Positions 10,382 through 21,223 of a stretch of 64,000 nt of DNA are shown here, one piece after another. The first letter of the stretch is position 1. Each line of letters opens with the position of its first letter. The stretch comes from Zantedeschia hybrid cultivar (lineage: Eukaryota > Streptophyta > Magnoliopsida > Alismatales > Araceae), in assembly GCA_030544215.1 (NCBI GenBank), contig JARZZO010000011.1:6806001-6870000 (forward strand), in the 5' to 3' direction. The translations under genes and the position numbers were made by a program. Under the pieces are notes generated by a model, which did no database searches, had not been told where the DNA came from, and saw nothing but the letters and a program-made list of their open reading frames with translations.

Positions 10382-11224
10382 AGGGTCGATTCAATAGAAT
10401 CGTCGCACGTTTGTTCGTCGTAGATATTAAAAAAAATATATATTTTTGTGCAATTTTTCTATTTTTTCATTATTCTATGTGCACGAGGAGGATGGCGTGG
10501 GGTGAAGCGTGGTGGAGGCCCAACTTGACAGGAGGAGCCGACTGGCCCTGCAGGGCCGACCTCCGGTGAGCAAGTTAGGCGCGATGTCCGCCTGCATCGC
10601 CAGGGCTAAGTAAGCCTCGCGCAGTGCAATAGCACTGTGTCGGCCTACGCTGGTCAGTGGAACATGGCCGCCCGGCTAGGACAGCACCGCCGCGCGGGGC
10701 TATGGCATCCGCGCGGGGATACCATGTGCAGCGCCGGGGCGGCCACGCCGCCGCCGTGCGCCTCCCCCTCCCCTAAAACCCTAATGGGTAACATGGGAGG
10801 GGGTTGCGGGTCCACTCTGATACATAGGCAGGTCAGGCCACCCGGACCCAGCACGAGTCCGGCTCGCGACTGACCCACGTGTCGGGTACCCGTGGGCCGT
10901 GCGGGCCAGCCGGTCAAGGGCCCAATTGGTCCCTTAAAGGTTTTTTTTTTTATATGGTTTTAAAAACCCATTTTTAGCTCTTTAAAATGGTTTTAAATCC
11001 AAAAAAAAATAATCATCCTCCTCCTTGACAAGCATTTTAGAATAATGAAATGAAATTCTTGTTTATGAAATTCTTTCATAAATAGTTTTTGCACAAAGGA
11101 ATTTAAAATTTTATCTCTACTAGTTTATTTGACATGAGATGTGACTTGTTGTTTTTAATTGCTTCCATGATTTGATCGTATAGCATGCCAAAATGTCTTA
11201 AAAGAAGTTAACCTCAAAGTTATA
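10382..11224 (+). other. Leader/internal remnant of the Copia element
   Basis: The region follows the primer-binding site. From 10485 to 10930 it is GC-rich with short unrecognised frames, then AT-rich. No gag, protease, integrase or RT motif was found. Confidence 0.4.
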
Positions 11225-12740
11225 TGTTGGAAATATAATTATTTATCATTAATTATTTTATAAATAAAAAGTTATTTCTAATTTAATTAATTAATAATGA
11301 ATAGTTTATCTCCATATTGTATGCATTCATGATACATGTGATATTTGTTATGAATGTTTAGGTCCCGATGATCATGAACTTCTAAAATGGGACTTTTTAA
11401 TCTAAGGATGGATGTGTTTGATGAATTTGGTAATGGAGTCCGTGCATTTCCCTCTCTCTCTCTCTATCATCCAATTTGTACATTCTATCTCCTTCTAAAA
11501 TATATTACGCTTGACTACTGATAAAGGTTTCTTATAAATATTGATGTAAATTATGGGTCTGTTTACCCAGATTTATTTAATGTAATTTCTAGATTAGATC
11601 TAGAATAGGATCAATTCGATCGATGGTACGAGATGGAAGAGGACCATTGGAAGATTTATTATTGGGAGTAGTACACCTTCCATGGCATGTGATGGCACCA
11701 TGATTCACCATAGGATTAATAATGGATCACCATTTGACTCTGGTGGATCTAACTTAGACATAAGTCTGTGGTCATTCAGTTAATTTCATTATTGACATAT
11801 TTGCCATATTAGATCGTGTTACGTAGGACATATTATCTATATTGGTTATATATATGATATGCTCCAACCTTATTTACTATGTCAATAGCACTATTATAAT
11901 GAGACCTTAAAAATTTTAACCAATGAAATCCTTTAATTCGAATTCAAGTTAATTGACTTGAGTAAGTTGAGAGCACGACCCCACGTGGCCTTCCATCGTA
12001 ACGGACTAAAGGATTACTTTTAGTTAGATTTTGTTTATTGAGCTACCTCAAGGCTTGCCTCGTATAAGGGTAAGAATTTAATCTATGGCATAAGATGCCT
12101 TGCCTTGGGATGGAGTTCGGATGTATCATTGTTGAGCTACATCAAGAGGTACATCCTTAATCCATTCTCACAATGTTACAATGGTTGAACTTGACCAAGT
12201 TCTATGATTTATTGTGCTACCACAAGATCATAGTAATTTGAAGGCCAAATCATCACGAGTTACAAGGAGTTGCAATTGGCAAGAATTACCCACCTATTAA
12301 GAATGGTAGAGTTTGTTGAGCTACCTCAAGGCTATACACATTAAGTTAATAGGATCTCAGTACCTACTAGGAGATTGTCAGTATCTCCTGTTTCACATAA
12401 TGAGGGTTATGTAATTCTTCAAAAATTAGTGAGAGATTACATTGACTCTTCAAATCCATCTTTAATGTAATTAAAATTATGAATGTCTGCATACTTATCA
12501 CACTTTACTTTATCTCTACAAATCGCAATAATGTCGTTAGTGAACTCTGTAGACACGCTAATTTTGACATCATTTTGAGTAAATTTCATATCATATAATA
12601 ATGCCTCAGAATGGTCTGATATTTAATCGTTGGTTAATTTTTATTGATCTTTTTAAGTTAATTATATGAAAAGTGTCGGGTCAAGCAGATATGTTTAAGT
12701 TAATCAATTGAATTGATTTTAATTCGAATTTCAGTTAAAA
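11225..12740 (+). mobile_element. Second Copia LTR-like segment
   Basis: It begins TGTTGGAAATATAATTATTT, the characteristic start of Angela-type Copia LTRs. It is AT-rich with no coding sequence and contains the TTGAG-CTAC-CTCAA hairpin series at 12.04-12.33 kb. The right end was not defined. Confidence 0.4.
12038..12330. repeat. Four TTGAG-CTAC-CTCAA hairpin repeats
   Basis: A 14-bp hairpin core with loop CTAC recurs at 12038 (TTGAG/CTCAA), 12132 (TTGAG/ATCAA), 12212 (TTGTG/CACAA) and about 12317 (TTGAG/CTCAA), spaced about 80-105 bp. In the third copy both arms change together and pairing is kept. Outer stems extend some copies: CTATGAT with ATCATAG around 12212, GGATGTA with TACATCC around 12132. 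Confidence 0.7.
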
Positions 12741-12751
12741 TATGAAGAAGT

Positions 12752-13051
12752 CTAAAAGACGTCGACCTGTGTAGACACCATTTAGAGTTTATTCTTATTT
12801 TAATATTTAAATTTGAATTTTAATCAGTTGATTAATTAGCTAAAAGACGTCTGTCAGTCACGACGCGTTTTAGGTTTCCTAAGTTATTTCTACTTCTCTT
12901 CCGGATGTTTATCCTTATCTTAATTAATGTAAAAGGCGTCTACGTTGAGCGACGCGTTTTATCTAATTACAGATAAAGATAAGTTTTTCCCGGATGTTTA
13001 TCTTTATCCTAATAAGTCTGAAAGGCGTCTGTCAATCACGACGCGGTTTAG
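12752..13051. repeat. 89-bp tandem array with four 34-bp palindromic units
   Basis: The same 12-10-12 unit as in the upstream solo LTR starts at 12752, 12840, 12929 and 13018, a spacing of 88-90 bp. The unit at 12840 is CTAAAAGACGTC, ten bases, GACGCGTTTTAG. Between units a second inverted pair, ATAAAGATAA with TTATCTTTAT, is visible at about 12972-13010. The array ends 100 bp upstream of a TATA box at 13151, the place expected for a U3 enhancer. Confidence 0.8.
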
Positions 13052-13150
13052 ATGATTACAGATAAAGATGAATTAATCTATATTTATCTGTTGGTTAAGA
13101 TGGATAAATCTTAAATTTCTCCATGTAAATCCGCGGACGCAGAAGAAGTT

Positions 13151-13158
13151 TATAAATA
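13151..13158 (+). promoter_or_regulatory. TATA box, probable LTR promoter
   Basis: TATAAATA lies downstream of the 89-bp array and about 760 bp upstream of a Copia gag-like frame on the same strand. The layout (repeats, TATA box, leader, gag) suggests an LTR promoter; the LTR ends could not be fixed. Confidence 0.5.
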
Positions 13159-13908
13159 CCCTCCTCTTGAATGGGTGACAGAGTTGGTGATTAGTTAGTG
13201 ATTGAAGAGTTAATGATTGAAGCGATATCGAATTGAAGATCGAAGCAACGACGTCCAAACGCCGAAGTGCTACTGTTTCCAGAAGTCGGCGTCCGTTCTT
13301 CATCCAATCTTCATCCATTCAAGACCAAGGCTTTCCATGCTTCATCCATTCGGCATAAGTCTTTCAATTCATTTCTGCATTCTTTTCATATTCACATCCT
13401 CATTAATCTTGCATTCTTCATCACATCACTCTATACAACACACACAACACTAGCATCATTTTCAAAACCAATTTGATAAAGGGGTTTCAAAGACCATCCC
13501 AACAAGTGAGTTTTCTGTTTAGTTGCATGTTTAAAACTCTGTTTAGAATGGATACTACTTTTGCTTAAGTTCTTATTGTTTCTTCATTTCTCTTTCTATT
13601 TTCTTGCAAAGAATCAAAGGGGAGAGAATCAACAAGCAAATCACAAGGACTCTGGACGATCCTCAAAACTCAACAGCAATCAAAGCAAGAACAAAGACAA
13701 GAAAGAGCTCTCTTTCTTCAACCGGCTGAAGGAAGGGAACCAAGAGCTCAATATCTCCCACGTCCAAACAGGTAGACGATCAAACTCTTTCTTTTGGAAC
13801 TTTTAAGTCAAAAGTTTCTGGCGATCACTTCACTTAGTTTCTTTTTAATAGACTTATTTTGCACTTAAACAACATAGATTTTTCATGATAATCACACACT
13901 CATTTTAA
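13159..13908 (+). other. Probable retroelement leader
   Basis: Short frames only. The region lies between the TATA box and the gag-like frame, with no recognisable primer-binding site. It probably holds R/U5 and leader sequence. Confidence 0.35.
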
Positions 13909-14136
13909 GCACTCACAAACCAATTCTGCAACATATTAGATGCTAACGAGCTTACAGGCCCGAACTTTATTAACTGGCTGAGGAATGTAAGGATAGTCCT
14001 CACCATTAAAAAGATAGCCTATGTCCTCGAAGAGGAAGTGTCTCAGCTATATGCTGGGTATAAAGCTCGGGCTGCAATGTCGTCTCCCTTTGCGAATCTA
14101 TTGTTGGTCTTGGGGGTGGAGACTAGGGGGGCCAAG
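13909..14136 (+). pseudogene. Copia gag N-terminal fragment
   Basis: The frame is open from 13909 and encodes NILDANELTGPNFINWLRNV followed by RIVLTIKKIAYVLEEEVSQL. The L-T-G-x-N-(F/Y)-x-x-W pattern is the N-terminal signature of plant Copia gag. The frame runs on without a break into the MYB-like relic, meeting its first stop (TGA) at 14155. No nucleocapsid zinc knuckle or pol domain follows, so it is a fragment. Confidence 0.65.
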
Positions 14137-14597
14137 ATGTCCATGGGGAATGGGTGAAAGTGTGAAGTCGAGACGGAGCTGAGGAGAGGGTCTTGGACTA
14201 TTGAGGAGGACACTCTCCTCATCCACTACATTGCATGACATGGCGAAGGCCGCTGGAATTTCCTGGCCAGATGCTCAGGTAACACCCTTAACCTTCACAT
14301 ATTAGTTTGATATGGTCAAGAAGTAAAGGGAGTTTATAAGAAAAAATACATATATATCAAGAAGAGGAAGTTTTTTGCCTGATCTCTAATTTTCCTTTGA
14401 TGGGTTTCTTCCTTTCACTCGTGTTCTGCATGGCTTGTTTAGGTTTGAAGAGAACTAGGAAGAGCTGGCGATTAAGATGGATCCATTACCTGAAACCAAA
14501 CGTGAAGAGAGGAAATTTCACTTCGGAAGAGCAAATCTTGATCTTGGAACTGCATTCCAAGTGGGGGAAGAAGTACCCTTCCAATTATCATTGCCAT
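14137..14597 (+). pseudogene. R2R3-MYB transcription factor relic
   Basis: The first exon encodes ELRRGSWTIEEDTLLIHYIA, then a TGA stop, then HGEGRWNFLARCSG: the R2 repeat of a plant R2R3-MYB. It ends CTCAG|GT at 14278 and resumes after TTTAG at 14443 with GLKRTRKSWRLRWIHYLKPN and RGNFTSEEQILILELHSKWG, covering the end of R2 and the first half of R3. Intron position and phase (G|GT in the Gly-Leu-Lys-Arg-Thr motif) match the family. Damage: stops at 14155 and 14236, Cys replaced by Trp in the invariant GKSCRLRW motif, and no second half of R3. The sequence resembles the MYB2/MYB62/MYB108 type. Confidence 0.8.
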
Positions 14598-16997
14598 ATG
14601 TACTTATTCTTCACACGCATTTTATACAGTGTATACTTCAGTGTTCAGTAATTGGCCAAGAATTTTATGCATCAAGTTCCATGTACGGCCTACTTCACCA
14701 TACTCACATCTATAACTTGCATCACCTCTCATGGCCAATCACTGTAAGACGTACTGTAAATTCACCAATTCAGACTCCACATAATAGGAGAACAAAAGGA
14801 AAGGATGGACCCAACCAACCCATTTCCATTGGTGCACAACTATCAATATGTAGTCCCTTTAAATAATAGAGCTCTAGTTTGCCATGGGCTCCTTGTATCT
14901 AACTAATAGTTCTGTAAGTTCAAATGTTGCACCACAGTAGATCAAAGGTTCGAACCTTCTATATCTCAGCACATTTCACCCTCAAGATGGGATTTAATCA
15001 AACCTCTAGAATGAAGTGTTCATATTTTCAAGTTTATATATTGGCTTGGGATTGGCAGGTGGTCGAGAATGAAGTGTTCATTTTTCAAGTTTATATATTG
15101 ACTTTCTATCCACGACTTGAAATATTAAAAGTATTCAAATTTATTGTGTTCTACTTCTAATCCAACTCAAAGATCTCTTCCAATACTTTTCAAGTTGTGG
15201 TTAACTTTAATTATACTTTTCTTTCTTTCTTAATTCGAATCATAGTTCTATTAGGACTTATTTCCCATTGGTAGTTCTTTTCAAAATTGATTATTGATAT
15301 TTTTGACCCTTAAAATATCTGAATTAGCGAAATTAGTCTTCTACAAAGTTATAATCTTTTCATGCTCTTTCCAAAGATATCAACCATGCCTCAATCCGAG
15401 TTCTCTATATAGAGTTATTAACCAGGGCCTCTTTCCTCCTCCCTTTTCTGCTCACTCGTAAGGGTCCAGACATTATTGTATTAAGCTATTGTTCAGTGCA
15501 CCTAAACCTAGAATTTTAAGTAAATTAGTGGGTTGTTCTTACTGGCATCATTGGGCTAATGGACTTTCATAATTAGATTAATTAGTTCAACATAAATTCA
15601 TTAAATTTATTAATATGTTGTAAAGGTGCAAGGTATAACAGTCACGTTCACATTCGTTGTCAAGAATGCAAGCATCATTAGAAAATAGATCTGGGAAGCC
15701 AAGAGGGGGAGAAGGCGGGAATAAGGTGCTTGGAGGCCCAGGAAGGGTAGTCGGCGGTGGGTTTGTTGGTGCCAAGTTAGAAGTACAACATCTTTGTCGT
15801 CAGCGTGGTGCTATTGGAGCTCCTCACAAGGGAGGAGCCTGCCAACTATGAGCACAACATGGAGAGGGAGGAGTACCAGAGGGTCTCCTTGGTCCCTCTT
15901 CTCCTCCAAGATTAGATGTTGCTTCCATAAATATGATATACTTGTGGGTCTCTGGGGCATCTCCAACGGTGCCCGCACCTGGGGCATCCACATCTCCCTC
16001 CTTCAACGCCAACTGCCCACCATTTGTTCGATTAATTTCCTCATAGAGAAGGGAATTACAAAGATGGGCGTGGGCGGAAGCAGAGAAGGGACTAGAGGAG
16101 ATGAGATCTAAGGAGGTTGCGGAGGTGACGACAATGAGGTGGGCTGGGGGCCGCAGCGGTAGAGGAGAATTACGGAAAGATAACCCAGTGGAAGCCCAAC
16201 GGTTGTGGGACTAGAGGCAACGAAGGTGGCACTTGACTTAAAATCATTTTTAGTATTGTTACACCTTCATTCAAACGACTTAAGTTAATATCATATCAAT
16301 TTTAGTTTTGATATTGAACACTCTACAAATATTAATATCAAAATTGATATTATATCAAATTAAAAAGTCCAACCAAACAGGACGTTAGGAAAAAGAAATC
16401 ATGAAATCATGTGAAGCCATGAAGAAAGAATTATTATCCACACAATGGTTTCATGTATGTCCTTTATTACAAGCTTTCTTACAATTTAGTTTATTTTACA
16501 TTTATGTAAGTTATTATACTTGAAAACCTATTTTTCCCATTTTTTCAACAATGCACCAATGGCCAATGGGTGGATGAAACATCATTGCATCTAGAGTTGT
16601 AGACCAATGCAACTCTCCAAAACTATGGTAGCTTCTGCTTTGGATAATAAGCAATCATCAAGATCTTTGGAGGCTTCAAAATGAAGGAACAAACATGCCA
16701 AGCTAATGAATGCAAGAGGATTTCCCCTATGCTCTCAACGAAAAATAGACATTTGTGGAAGAGCATGTCAAAGTACAACTATCAGGCAAAAAATGAAAGC
16801 CCTATATATACCTTTATCTTTGAAAAAGTAATTATCTCGGTTCTTATCTCTTCTTTATGTATGATTATTTTATTTTTTATCTTTAAAATTATTAAAAAAT
16901 AGATACTTAATACTAAAATCATCAGATAATATTATGACCTACATGCCCTATAATATTCCTTCTAAAAATGTATTTTTGTAGCAATTTAAAATAGGAT
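14598..16997. other. Intergenic DNA, repeat remnants
   Basis: A 58-bp-spaced tandem duplication lies at about 15007-15100 (GAATGAAGTGTTCAT...). A GC-richer block at 15650-16230 has unrecognised overlapping frames on both strands and may be repeat-derived. From 16230 to 16385, inverted AT-rich sequence looks like a MITE end. No gene was recognised. Confidence 0.4.
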
Positions 16998-17390
16998 TTT
17001 TTTTGCATGTATACCCTTGGAAAAGAGGGTATTTTACTATACCTCCAACTCCCATATATTATATGAAATATTCTTGAAACCTCATAAATGTTGTGGCTAT
17101 GCCCCTCTGTCAAAATATTGTTGACTCCAAATGAATATGTCAGAAAGATTTCATGAATTCTAATAAAGTTAAGGGAATATGTGCAAAACTTTAGTGAATT
17201 TAAGGGCATATATGTAAAAATATACGTAATCTTTAAGGCATATTCTGTTAGAATTGATTGTAATTTGACGGAGGGATATAGCCACGTTCATGACGTTTTC
17301 AAGAGTATTTCATACAATATATGTGAATTAGAGGTATAGACACAAATATACTAGTTTCCATGGATATACATGAAAAAAATCCTTTAAAAT
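16998..17390. repeat. Foldback MITE of the ATATACCCCT family
   Basis: The left arm contains TGCATGTATACCC and GCCCCTCTGTCAAAAT; the right arm mirrors them as TTTGACGGAGGGATATAGCC and GGATATACATG. The arms are about 150 bp each. Confidence 0.55.
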
Positions 17391-18727
17391 AACTCGAATA
17401 TATAAAGCTCTTTCGTACTAGTATTCATATAATTCGCACTTGTCTAATTTTTGGAATACATAAAGTGTATATCATTGCACTAAAGTACAAAGGCAATTGT
17501 AGTCCTATTATTTCAATATTTCAATAAAGTGAGAAAGTTGATCCTTCTCCATTTCACCTTGGACAAAATGAAAACGCTCTAATGGCAATGAGCATCTAAG
17601 TCTATCTACCCAATGCTTGTAATTAAGCAACATGATTTTATGTAGCAGGAAATTACTTTGCTTGTGAATTAACAAGAATACTAAACGTTGAACGCTCGGG
17701 ATCAATGAAATGCATGGAGAAAATATACAAGCCGATAAATGAACCAAAGGATATGGAAATATTTCATATCTTTATCTTTTAACTTTTAGATACATATAGT
17801 ATCTGTATTCTTTTTTTTAATTACAAAAGGTGTATCCTTCTCTTTCCTATAAGTTTTGAATAAGGAAAAATAACAGATAATTGGGTATTCCCTTGACAAC
17901 TCTATTTGCAGCAGCGGCTATCGATGTTTTTAATTAAAAATAATAATTTTTTTGGATGGGCTCCACTATATCCCACATGCCTATATAATTTGATCTTTAA
18001 TTGGGCGACCTAAAAAAAAATAAAAAATAAAAAAAAGGAGCTCCAGTGAACAGTAAAAAAAGTTGGGGCTCAGTTTTTTTATTTTTAAGATTTCTTTGGA
18101 GTCGTCCTATTAGAAATCGAACTGTATAGACATACAGGTCAGGTTGGAGGACTACCAAAAAAATTCAAAAAAAAAAAAAAAAACCAGCAGCAGTAATACT
18201 CATTTGTGAAAGGTCTGAACAGAACCTTCCAAGGTTCCTGAATAGAAATGATGGACCCAATTCAGGAACTCAGGATTCATCATTGAACATAGTAAATATT
18301 TTTCTCTTATTAATGGATAATTCTTACTCAAATTCATCCAAAGAAGAAACTCCAACCAAGTGCACTGACACTTTTCTGGAGGTACAAATGCATCTAACAG
18401 AGTTTAAATATGTGACTTCTTTAATCGAAGAGGTCATGACTCATGAGGAATGAACTGGACTACTACCCAATCGGCACAAAGACTTGAGTTTTGCCACTTC
18501 TGCTCACAATTTTTCAAGGTAATAAAATCATAACAGTTCTACAGCGGTGGAGCTGCTGTGCAGTTGGTGAGGTCAAGGAATCAAAAGAGTGCCAATTTCT
18601 TATGCTTGTCTATCCACAGAGCAAATATTGGTGACATTTCAGACACAGACAAGTGAGAACACTACATAGCACACAGATAGATATGGCCGGGGAATACTGC
18701 GAGATTTCTTGATCCACCGGCGACTAG
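17391..18727. other. Intergenic DNA with a MULE-like MITE remnant
   Basis: A segment of about 17896-18201 has a GCAGCAGCGG left part, oligo-A tracts, paired ATTGGGCGACC / GGAGTCGTCCTATTAGAAATCG phrases, and ends CAGCAGCAGTAATACTC. That end matches the terminal repeat of the 60.33-kb Mutator-like MITE. No target duplication is clear. The remainder is the 3' flank of the phospholipase gene, with no other gene seen. Confidence 0.45.
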
Positions 18728-20295
18728 TTATGGCCTGTGGAGGGCCTTTCCGGCAAGCAGGGCGGCCTCAATGATGACAGAGATGATGTCCACCACCTCA
18801 TCCACTGGGCACTTGTTACCCTTAAATGTCGGCTTCCCGGATTTCCTGAACCTCTGCATGCAGCTGAGGAAGTTCCGGTTGCACTCTTGGCTCAGGTAAT
18901 CATCTGCACAAGCTCAAAAAGAAATTAAGAGAGAGAAAAAGGGGTGTGAAAACTTCAGAAAGACAAGAGACATCATCAATATTGACGTTGGACAGATCAA
19001 CTGGCTCTTGGGCAGGAGTAGTTGTCGAAGGAGAGGAGATCCTCTCAGTATACGTTTAGACCCAAGTCCAGTAATACTGAGAAGGAGAGGAAGTTAAACA
19101 TTACAAAAAAACTCGTATGATCTCCAAAGTTGGCTAATACTTAGGCTCTCCTCCTCTTAGTACTGTAGAAGATCTCCTCTTGTTGAAGAGGGACAGAAGT
19201 GGTACGAACATACAAAGGAGGAGAAAGATTAGTGACGGAAGTAGAACATGTTTGTATGCAAGTCATAAACACATTTTAATCTAGGGTGAATTCTTCTTTT
19301 TATCACAATACATAAATTTCATTCAAGTTTATTGTAAATTTGTTTTTCGTAAAGCTACTTAGAGGTGTTTTATACTGAGACTTTTAGATTTATCGTGAAC
19401 TCACTGCTAAGTGTATACAGAACAAGGAAACATGAGTTTAAATACATTTATATTAAATAGATTTATGATATATACGTTTATGATAATCCCATTTACATTT
19501 CCTTAAGTTGCATCCAGCGGGACGGTGATTAAGAGATTCTTTGGTTCGATGTAAAATATATTAAATTAAACAGTATCTTAAAATAAAAAAGGATAATAGA
19601 AACATATAAAGATAGGGACAGAAGTGTGAACTTAAAGCATAGTGACAGAAAGATCATGGACAGACGTGGGGATTAAAGATCACGTCAAACATTGCAAAAC
19701 ATCACTCTCTTTACATTTTATGATATTTAAGTTCAATCAAGTAGCACTAGAAGGGTTGAATAGAGCACTAGACAACAGACATAAATGCTCTCTTGCATAT
19801 ATACTCCTGTAAAAGGTCGCATTCCTATGACATTCCATAATTAAAACTGTATATACTCATTCACCAAGATGCTAGAAAGGTTCAGTTAATTCTAGTAAAG
19901 TCAATAATTATATATGCAAAACTCGAACGATCTTGGGGATGTAGACGAAAATATCAAAATCTTTTTGCAGTGTTTCTCACGGTGTTTCGATGGAAAAGTA
20001 TAATTGCAATCGTTATAAAGTTGCCAGGGGTATTTAAAACAATATATGAAAGTCAAAAGCATACATTCAAATACGTACTATATAAAAAGAATTGAGATCA
20101 TTTCAATATAATTTTGGACTGAATTGAGAGAGGAGTTTTTTTAAAGAATCCCTGATGTGAAGCTTTTTTCATTTCGAATGAGGGGTTTTTAAAAAAACTC
20201 CTTCCTCTCCTCTCACACCTGACCGAGTTTAGTTTTAATTGCATTGAGAAAATCTCAATTTATATAAAATTCTCAAACACAAAAATACGTGTACA

Positions 20296-20347
<52 letters not shown>

Positions 20348-20724
20348 AAGAATTGGTGAATAAACAAAGCGGACACACACAGAGAAGGTTGTAAGATCAG
20401 TGGGGGTTCTACTCAACTGTGTTTGGACTGGACGCAGGCGTCGTGGATCTGGCAGCAGGCGTCGAGGCCGTCGCAGGGCTTCTCCCCGGGGCACCCGCTG
20501 TATAGTATCCCACAGTACTTGCCGTACCTCAGCAGCGGCGGCACTGCTCTCCCCGGTACCCACCCATCATGGATGATCCATTTTTGATAGAACATCCACC
20601 CCGCCGTGCACCACCAACCACGCACATTGACACAGACAGACCCATGAAGAACCACACCCCATTAGCATAAAGCTCCTTTGAAAGCAAAAACCAAAGAGAG
20701 AGAAGCCGGCCGGAATACACAAAC

Positions 20725-20762
<38 letters not shown>

Positions 20763-21063
20763 TACAGGAGCAGTAGTTCGACTCGCACTCCCTGCTGCAG
20801 TGCACCGTCTGTAACAATAACAGGAAGAAAGGACCATATGTCCTGGTTATGTGCGTGTTAGAGAGAGAGAGAGAGAGAGAGAGGTGTCTTCCCCGGAGTT
20901 TACCTACCACTGAGATATCGGAAGCGGCATTCTGGATACCGACGTTGAGGGCGGAGACGGGAACTGTGGGGATGCAGAGGTAGAAGAGGACCACAGTACA
21001 CGTCGAGAGGGCGGCCACTCTCGCGCCTTGCTGCCCCCGCCTTTCAGTGGCTGCTGCAGCCAT
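18728..21063 (-). CDS. Secretory phospholipase A2 (plant type XI)
   Basis: Four exons join to 166 aa: 21063-20908, 20808-20766, 20543-20418 and 18903-18728, all GT-AG. The product hydrolyses the sn-2 acyl bond of phospholipids, with calcium, in the secretory pathway or outside the cell. Residues 1 to about 38 form a signal peptide with core TVVLFYLCIPTVPVSA. The mature part starts near ALNVGIQ. The calcium loop is YGKYCGILYSGCPGE, continuing PCDGLD (73-94). The catalytic dyad is His100-Asp101 in ACCQIHDAC. The mature protein has 12 Cys, the family number, and the C-terminus ends KALHRP with no ER-retention signal. No frameshift is present. The third donor (GTTGAG) is weak, but the junction restores KHNDYLSQEC as in the family. 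TC tracts follow the first three donors. Confidence 0.93.
18904..20417 (-). other. Intron 3 of the phospholipase A2 gene
   Basis: The 1.5-kb intron contains (on the plus strand) a Harbinger-like MITE remnant near 19370-19545, a diverged ATATACCCCT-type segment at about 19795-20115, and a compound (TA)n(GA)n microsatellite at 20297-20346 close to its 5' splice site. No coding sequence was seen. Confidence 0.7.
20297..20346. repeat. (TA)14(GA)11 compound microsatellite
   Basis: It lies in phospholipase intron 3, about 70 nt downstream of the 5' splice site on the sense strand. Confidence 0.95.
20728..20757. repeat. (GA)15 microsatellite
   Basis: It begins 9 nt inside intron 2 of the phospholipase gene; the sense strand reads GTATGCCA then (TC)n. 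Confidence 0.95.
20861..20883. repeat. (GA)11 microsatellite
   Basis: It lies in intron 1 of the phospholipase gene, about 25 nt from the 5' splice site; the sense strand is (TC)n. Confidence 0.95.
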
Positions 21064-21203
21064 TAGCCTCGCCTCTAACTTCTCGCCTCTGCTGTTGCCG
21101 TCGCCTCTGCAGGAACCGGAACTGGGACTGCCGTGGATGGTGGGACAAAGAGGGATGTAGAGGAATGATCTGGAAAGCTTGGATTTTGTTGAGGCGCCGA
21201 CTT

Positions 21204-21223
21204 AGAGAGAGAGAGAGAGAGAG
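21204..21223. repeat. (GA)10 tract upstream of phospholipase A2
   Basis: It lies about 140 bp upstream of the start codon, reads (TC)n on the sense strand, and is probably in the leader or core promoter. Confidence 0.9.

Noticed and set aside
15650..16230. GC-richer block as a protein-coding gene
   Set aside because: Frames overlap on both strands, no motif was recognised, and no splice-linked extension was found.
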